From assembly GCA_016935875.1 (NCBI GenBank), contig JAFGQD010000138.1, positions 1-9,575 on the forward strand: a stretch of 9,575 nt of DNA, read 5' to 3'. The notes under the pieces are model-generated. The model searched no databases. It saw nothing but the letters and a program-made list of their open reading frames with translations, and was not told the origin of the DNA. Positions within the stretch are counted from its first letter, which is position 1. Every line of letters starts with the position of its first letter. This document shows positions 5,951 to 9,575 of this stretch, piece by piece. A program made the translations under genes and the position numbers. Source of the DNA: Deltaproteobacteria bacterium. Lineage in GTDB: Bacteria; Desulfobacterota; Syntrophia; Syntrophales; UBA2210.

Positions 5951-6608
5951 GGATATTCCCATCCTCCAGATTGATAGTACGAGACATGTCATTGGCAAGT
6001 AATTTGTTATGAGTGACTATGATAAGAGTGGTGTTCCCCGCCTTTCCAAGGTCTAAAAGCAGGTTCTGTATCCTCTCACCCGTTTTCACATCAAGGTTTC
6101 CCGTCGGTTCATCAGCCAGGATTACATCCGGATTCATTATTATCGCTCTCGCTAAGGCAACCCGCTGCTGTTCGCCTCCGGAAAGTTCGCCAGGTTTGTG
6201 GGCCAACCTATCACCAAGCCCAACTTCCGTCAAGACAATCTCCCCTCTCCTGTACGCATCTCCCCTTGGGATTCCATGTATCAGAGCTGGCATGATGGTG
6301 TTCTCCAGAGCGGTAAACTCGGGAAGGAGATGGTAAAACTGGAAGACAAAACCTATCCTGTTATTTCTGAATTCGGCACGCCGGGGTTCATCCCATTCGA
6401 AAATATCCGCACCGTCAAAGAACACGTGTCCGGAAGTCGGATGATCAAGCGCTCCGAGTATCTGAAGAAGCGTGGTTTTGCCCGTACCGGAAGCACCGAG
6501 AATCGCCAGAGATTCTCCCCTCGCAATACTGCAGTCAATGCCCTTCAACACCTCAATCCGGGTCCCATTCTTTATGAAGGTCTTGGTCAGCTGCTTGATT
6601 TCTATCAT
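5940..6608 (-). CDS. lolD: Lipoprotein-releasing system ATP-binding protein LolD
   Basis: ATPase of the LolCDE-type ABC transporter, which extracts outer-membrane lipoproteins from the inner membrane and passes them to LolA. At 222 aa it has the normal length. All ABC motifs are intact: Walker A GASGTGKT (38-45), Q-loop Gln90, signature LSGGEQQR (142-149), Walker B VILADE (162-167), NLD D-loop (171-173) and switch His200. The segment FVFQFYHLLPEFTALENTIMP (88-107) is characteristic of LolD among MacB/LolD/FtsE relatives. It follows the permease gene after 17 nt, with only a weak GAG before its ATG, which suggests coupled translation. Its 3' end contains the bamA start codon. Confidence 0.94.
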   Translation of the reverse strand: MIEIKQLTKTFIKNGTRIEVLKGIDCSIARGESLAILGASGTGKTTLLQILGALDHPTSGHVFFDGADIFEWDEPRRAEFRNNRIGFVFQFYHLLPEFTALENTIMPALIHGIPRGDAYRRGEIVLTEVGLGDRLAHKPGELSGGEQQRVALARAIIMNPDVILADEPTGNLDVKTGERIQNLLLDLGKAGNTTLIIVTHNKLLANDMSRTINLEDGNIHEL

Positions 6609-6625
6609 CTCACACTACTCGCTCT

Positions 6626-7879
6626 CTATTCATACCGCAGCACTTCGGCAGGGTCCAGTCTTGACGCCCTCCACGATGGATATATTGCCGCCAGAAAGCT
6701 TATAAGCAATGCCGCAATCAGTATAACAACGACCTCTTCGTAATTTATCTGAGAAGGGATATCGTTCAGGTAATAGACACCCTTCGGAAGTATCTTGAAA
6801 CCGAAGAGATCTTCCACAGACCGGCTCAACCACTCCAGATTCAGTGCAACAGTGATCCCGGTAATACAGCCCAGCACCGTGCCGATTGCGCCGATAACAA
6901 TCCCTTCTATCATGAATATCTTCATGATGCCTCTCGCAGTGGCGCCCATTGATTTCAGTATGGCTATATCCTTGGCCTTTTCCATAACCGTCATAATCAG
7001 TGTGGTTATGATATTAAAGGCGGCAACAAGCACAACCAGACTGAGGATGATAAACATGACTCTCCGTTCAAGTTTGAGGGCCGAGAAGAGATTTTTATTC
7101 ATCACCATCCAGCTTCTTGCCCAGTAAGGATATCCAAGCTTCTCTTCAATAGCTTTTGCAATCCTGTCTGCTCCGAAAATATCCTTCACCTTTATTTCGA
7201 TCCCGGTTACCTCATCTTGCATATTGAGAAACTTTTTACAGTCTTCAAGCGACACAAAGGCAAGTGATGAATCATATTCATATGAACCTGATTCGAAGAT
7301 ACCCACTACGCTGAACTTCTTTATCTTGGGAACCACTCCCATGGGGGTAGGAATTCCCATGGGGAGTAATATCTCCACCGAATCAAAAAGTAACAGCCCC
7401 AGATTCTGAGCCAGTTCTTTTCCTATGATAACGCCGGGCAGGCCCGTATCGTTCCCCCTGCCGGAGAGATACGCAATGTCTCCCTCTATCATCTTTCCGA
7501 GACTTATGACATCGGCGGACGTTTCGGTCGACATGCCGCGAAGCACCGCACCTGTCGCTCTTCCTTCATTCTTCAGCATGGCCTGGCCATAGATAAAGGG
7601 GGTGGAGGCTACAACACCGTCAACAGATCGAAGCTCCTTCATAACCTGTTTATGATTTTTCATTCCTCCGCTGTATTCCATAAGGACAATATGGGAATTT
7701 ATGCCTAATATCTTATCACGGAGTTCGATCTCAAAACCGTTCATAACGGACAGCACAATGATGAGGGCGGCGACTCCCAGGAAAACCCCCGCAACAGAGA
7801 TAAAGGTATTGACCGATATGAATGTCTGCTTTCTCTTTGCTCTGAGATAACGCAGGCCTATAAAGAATTCATAAGACAT
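6626..7879 (-). CDS. lolC: Lipoprotein-releasing system permease, LolC/LolE family
   Basis: Inner-membrane subunit of the lipoprotein-release ABC transporter. The protein is 417 aa with the expected MacB/FtsX-like plan: N-terminal YLRAKRKQTFISV, first membrane helix at about 22-46, a large periplasmic domain to about 272 (including WARSWMVMNKNLFSALKLER near its end), and three more helices at about 273-297, 318-345 and 383-400. The cytoplasmic coupling segment MEKAKDIAILKSMGA (299-313) and the end YPSWRASRLDPAEVLRYE are signature family sequences. A proline-rich turn PTPMGVVP (177-184) falls where LolC has its LolA-binding hook. Only one permease gene is seen, whereas E. coli has lolC and lolE flanking lolD; it may act as a homodimer (LolF-like) or pair with a subunit encoded elsewhere. 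It starts 29 nt after lysS. Confidence 0.93.
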   Translation of the reverse strand: MSYEFFIGLRYLRAKRKQTFISVNTFISVAGVFLGVAALIIVLSVMNGFEIELRDKILGINSHIVLMEYSGGMKNHKQVMKELRSVDGVVASTPFIYGQAMLKNEGRATGAVLRGMSTETSADVISLGKMIEGDIAYLSGRGNDTGLPGVIIGKELAQNLGLLLFDSVEILLPMGIPTPMGVVPKIKKFSVVGIFESGSYEYDSSLAFVSLEDCKKFLNMQDEVTGIEIKVKDIFGADRIAKAIEEKLGYPYWARSWMVMNKNLFSALKLERRVMFIILSLVVLVAAFNIITTLIMTVMEKAKDIAILKSMGATARGIMKIFMIEGIVIGAIGTVLGCITGITVALNLEWLSRSVEDLFGFKILPKGVYYLNDIPSQINYEEVVVILIAALLISFLAAIYPSWRASRLDPAEVLRYE

Positions 7880-7908
7880 GTTTTGAAACCTGTAGATCGA
7901 ACAAATAG

Positions 7909-9399
7909 TTATTTTACATCTTTTTTTGATCTCATGTGCGGAAAGAGTATCACATCCCGTATGGATGGCGAATCGGTAAAAAGCATGACAATACGGTCTA
8001 TCCCTATCCCCTCACCAGCAGTTGGAGGCATACCGTATTCCAGAGCGCCAATGTAATCCTCGTCCATTTCATGGGCCTCCTTGTCTCCGGCCTCGCGTTC
8101 CTTCAACTGCATGGCAAACCTGTTTCTCTGATCCTCAGGATCGTTCAGTTCTGAAAAGGCATTGGCAAGTTCCTTGCCATAGATGTACAGTTCAAAACGA
8201 TCGGTAAAACCGTTGTTGCCGGCGCTCTTTCTTGAAAGAGGTGACACCTCTATGGGATAGCTTGTGACAAATGTAGGCTGGATAAGCTTGCTCTCCGCCA
8301 CCTCCTCGAATATGGCCACCATAATCTTCCCCAACGGTTCATCGTCCTCAACAGGAAGGCCTATACTTATAGCGTATTGGGCGGCTTTAGCTCTGTCTTC
8401 AAGGATATCCGGAGTAACATCTGAATGTTTGAGTATGGCTTCTTTTACTGTCAAGCGCTGCCAGGGGCGACAAAGATCAATTGCGGTGCCCTGATAATCA
8501 AATCTGAGAGAACCGAAGATCTCCATGGCAACGAATGTTATCATCTCCTCCGTTATCACTATCAGATCTTCATACGTGGCGTAGGCCTGGTAGAATTCCA
8601 TCATGGTGAATTCCGGATTGTGAAAGGTTGATATACCCTCATTCCTGAAATTTCTGTTTATCTCAAAGACCCGTTCAAGGCCTCCAACGACAAGGCGCTT
8701 CAGGTACAACTCCGGCGCTATTCTCAGGAAGAGATCCATATCCAGGGTATTGTGATACGTCTTAAAGGGCCGCGCGACCGCCCCTCCCGCCATGGGGTGC
8801 ATCATGGGGGTTTCCACTTCGAGAAAATCCCTCTCCTGCATGAAATCGCGAATAAGTTTTATGATCCTGCTTCTCGTATAAAAGACTTCCTTGACGGCGG
8901 GATTCATTATAAGATCAAGATGTCTCTGCCGGTATCTGGCCTCGACATCGGTGATACCGTGCCACTTCTCCGGCAGTGGCCTTACAGATTTTGACAGGAG
9001 CCGTATCTCCTCGGCATCAACGGTCAACTCCCCGGTTTTTGTCTTGAGGAGACTCCCTGAGATAAAAACGATATCTCCCACATCAAATTTTTTGAAGATG
9101 GAGTATATATCACTGCCGACTTTATCTCTCGCTATGTACCCCTGTATCCTACCCTCTCTGTCCTGAATACTTACGAACGCCGCCTTTCCAAAGTTACGTA
9201 CCGCCATCAGCCTTCCAGCCAGCGCAAACTTTTCTTCAATCCCTTTGAGCTCCTCGTTATCCATATCGCCAAACCGGTCGATAACGTGTTGAGTAGTGGC
9301 GGTCACTTTCACATCGTTCGGATACAGATCAACTCCCATATCTTGCAGGGATTTCATCTTCTCTTTCCGCTTTATCAGCAGTTCACTCTTCTCATCCAT
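7909..9399 (-). CDS. lysS: Lysyl-tRNA synthetase, class II
   Basis: Charges tRNA-Lys with lysine in the cytoplasm. The protein is 496 aa, matching bacterial class II LysRS (about 490-510). Residues about 57-137 form the OB-fold anticodon-binding domain (FALAGRLMAVRNFGKAAFVSIQD). The catalytic domain shows motif 1 around DFLEVETPMMHPMAGGA (191-207), motif 2 around VFEINRNFRNEGISTFHNPEFT (244-265) with its ATP-binding Arg, and motif 3 GEGIGIDRIVMLFTDSPSIRD (462-482). The lysine-site segment GFTDRFELYIYGKELANAFSELNDP is intact. The start ATG has AAGGAG 7 nt upstream (9407-9412). It heads the cluster and is probably co-transcribed with lolC, a combination common in Deltaproteobacteria; no functional link is known. 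Confidence 0.97.
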   Translation of the reverse strand: MDEKSELLIKRKEKMKSLQDMGVDLYPNDVKVTATTQHVIDRFGDMDNEELKGIEEKFALAGRLMAVRNFGKAAFVSIQDREGRIQGYIARDKVGSDIYSIFKKFDVGDIVFISGSLLKTKTGELTVDAEEIRLLSKSVRPLPEKWHGITDVEARYRQRHLDLIMNPAVKEVFYTRSRIIKLIRDFMQERDFLEVETPMMHPMAGGAVARPFKTYHNTLDMDLFLRIAPELYLKRLVVGGLERVFEINRNFRNEGISTFHNPEFTMMEFYQAYATYEDLIVITEEMITFVAMEIFGSLRFDYQGTAIDLCRPWQRLTVKEAILKHSDVTPDILEDRAKAAQYAISIGLPVEDDEPLGKIMVAIFEEVAESKLIQPTFVTSYPIEVSPLSRKSAGNNGFTDRFELYIYGKELANAFSELNDPEDQRNRFAMQLKEREAGDKEAHEMDEDYIGALEYGMPPTAGEGIGIDRIVMLFTDSPSIRDVILFPHMRSKKDVK

Positions 9400-9430
9400 T
9401 AGACAACTCCTTAAACATAAAGCATTCCTA

Positions 9431-9457
9431 ACTATATCCTTTTCTATATTTAGTCAA
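9431..9457 (-). promoter_or_regulatory. Candidate promoter of lysS and the cluster
   Basis: On the minus strand, TTGACT (9452-9457) is followed after 15 nt by TATAGT (9431-9436), five of six matches to both sigma70 boxes. The spacing is shorter than the 17 nt optimum. Transcription would start about 25 bp before the lysS ATG. It is the only promoter-like site seen ahead of lysS. Confidence 0.4.
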
Positions 9458-9473
9458 GGGTTTAGAAAAAGGA

Positions 9474-9502
9474 TTGACAAAAAAACTCTATAATAATAGC
9501 AT
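9474..9502 (+). promoter_or_regulatory. Candidate divergent promoter facing right
   Basis: A perfect TTGACA (9474-9479) is followed after 17 nt by TAGCAT (9497-9502), four of six to the -10 consensus. A perfect TATAAT at 9489-9494 is only 9 nt from the -35 and cannot pair with it. The two -35 boxes of this promoter and the lysS promoter are 16 bp apart, back to back. Confidence 0.38.
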
Positions 9503-9546
9503 GCTGGGTTATATGAGAATGAACGATATGTACAGATAAGGTTGAA

Positions 9547-9574
9547 ATGATCGCCGCGCTGCCTGCGGCATCAT
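9547..9574. other. Strong stem-loop at the right edge
   Basis: ATGAT-c-GCCGC (9547-9557) pairs with GCGGC-ATCAT (9565-9574) around a 7-nt loop: ten pairs with a single bulged C. Read on the minus strand it is followed by ATTTCAACC, a poor T run, so a terminator for a gene entering from the right is possible but weak. Read on the plus strand it would bury the ATG at 9547. Confidence 0.45.
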
Positions 9575-9575
9575 C
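9547..9575 (+). CDS. Possible start of a plus-strand gene, cut by the window edge
   Basis: An ATG at 9547 has AAGG (9538-9541) 5 nt upstream and lies about 45 bp downstream of the candidate -10 box. The visible residues are MIAALPAAS, too few to identify. The same bases form a strong hairpin (9547-9574), so this could instead be the terminator of a minus-strand gene beyond the edge. Confidence 0.2.

Noticed and set aside
5447..5974. 175-codon plus-strand open frame
   Set aside because: Antisense to the N-terminal domain of bamA, which has a signal peptide and continuous domain structure on the minus strand.
9489..9494. Perfect TATAAT as the -10 box of the rightward promoter
   Set aside because: It is only 9 bp from the TTGACA, too close to work with it; it might act alone or with another upstream element.
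1..9575. CRISPR array, transposon, phage, toxin-antitoxin or defence genes
   Set aside because: No regularly spaced repeats, transposase, integrase or terminal repeats were seen; nearly all bases are explained by core envelope genes.

Overview
The window reads as one long minus-strand gene cluster for building the outer membrane of a Gram-negative (diderm) bacterium. In transcription order, right to left, it is lysS - lolC - lolD - bamA - skp/ompH - lpxD - lpxA - a Gfo/Idh/MocA-family oxidoreductase that runs off the left edge. From memory of comparative genomics, this order (lysS, then Lol transporter, bamA, skp and lpx genes) is typical of the former Deltaproteobacteria (Desulfobacterota and relatives). 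The long BamA with an extra N-terminal domain fits that too. Base composition is moderate. No 16S or other definitive marker is present, so the assignment is an inference at phylum level.

Layout. 9400-9575 is an intergenic region with two back-to-back candidate sigma70-type promoters, one for lysS and one for a plus-strand gene that would begin at the right edge. 7909-9399 is lysyl-tRNA synthetase. 5940-7879 holds the lipoprotein-release ABC transporter (LolC/E-type permease and LolD ATPase). 3305-5950 is BamA, whose start codon lies inside the end of lolD. 2728-3252 is the periplasmic chaperone Skp/OmpH. 1592-2638 and 788-1561 are the lipid A acyltransferases LpxD and LpxA, adjacent with no fabZ between them. 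490-787 is the only long non-coding stretch; it has several dyads and phased repeats and a candidate internal promoter. 1-489 is the start of a nucleotide-sugar-type dehydrogenase resembling the lpxA-linked GnnA group.

How the genes fit together. LolCD extracts lipoproteins from the inner membrane. Skp escorts unfolded outer-membrane proteins across the periplasm and BamA inserts them. LpxA and LpxD add the first acyl chains of lipid A. If the neighbouring oxidoreductase is a true GnnA, lipid A may be built partly on the 3-amino sugar UDP-GlcNAc3N, giving amide-linked rather than ester-linked 3-acyl chains. Points most worth a second look are the GnnA-like gene beside an LpxA with altered sugar-site residues, the extra N-terminal domain on BamA, the missing fabZ and lolE, and the operator-like structure between lpxA and the oxidoreductase. 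I did not find a mobile element, CRISPR array, tRNA/rRNA gene or defence system. This is a largely ordinary core locus with some lineage-specific features.
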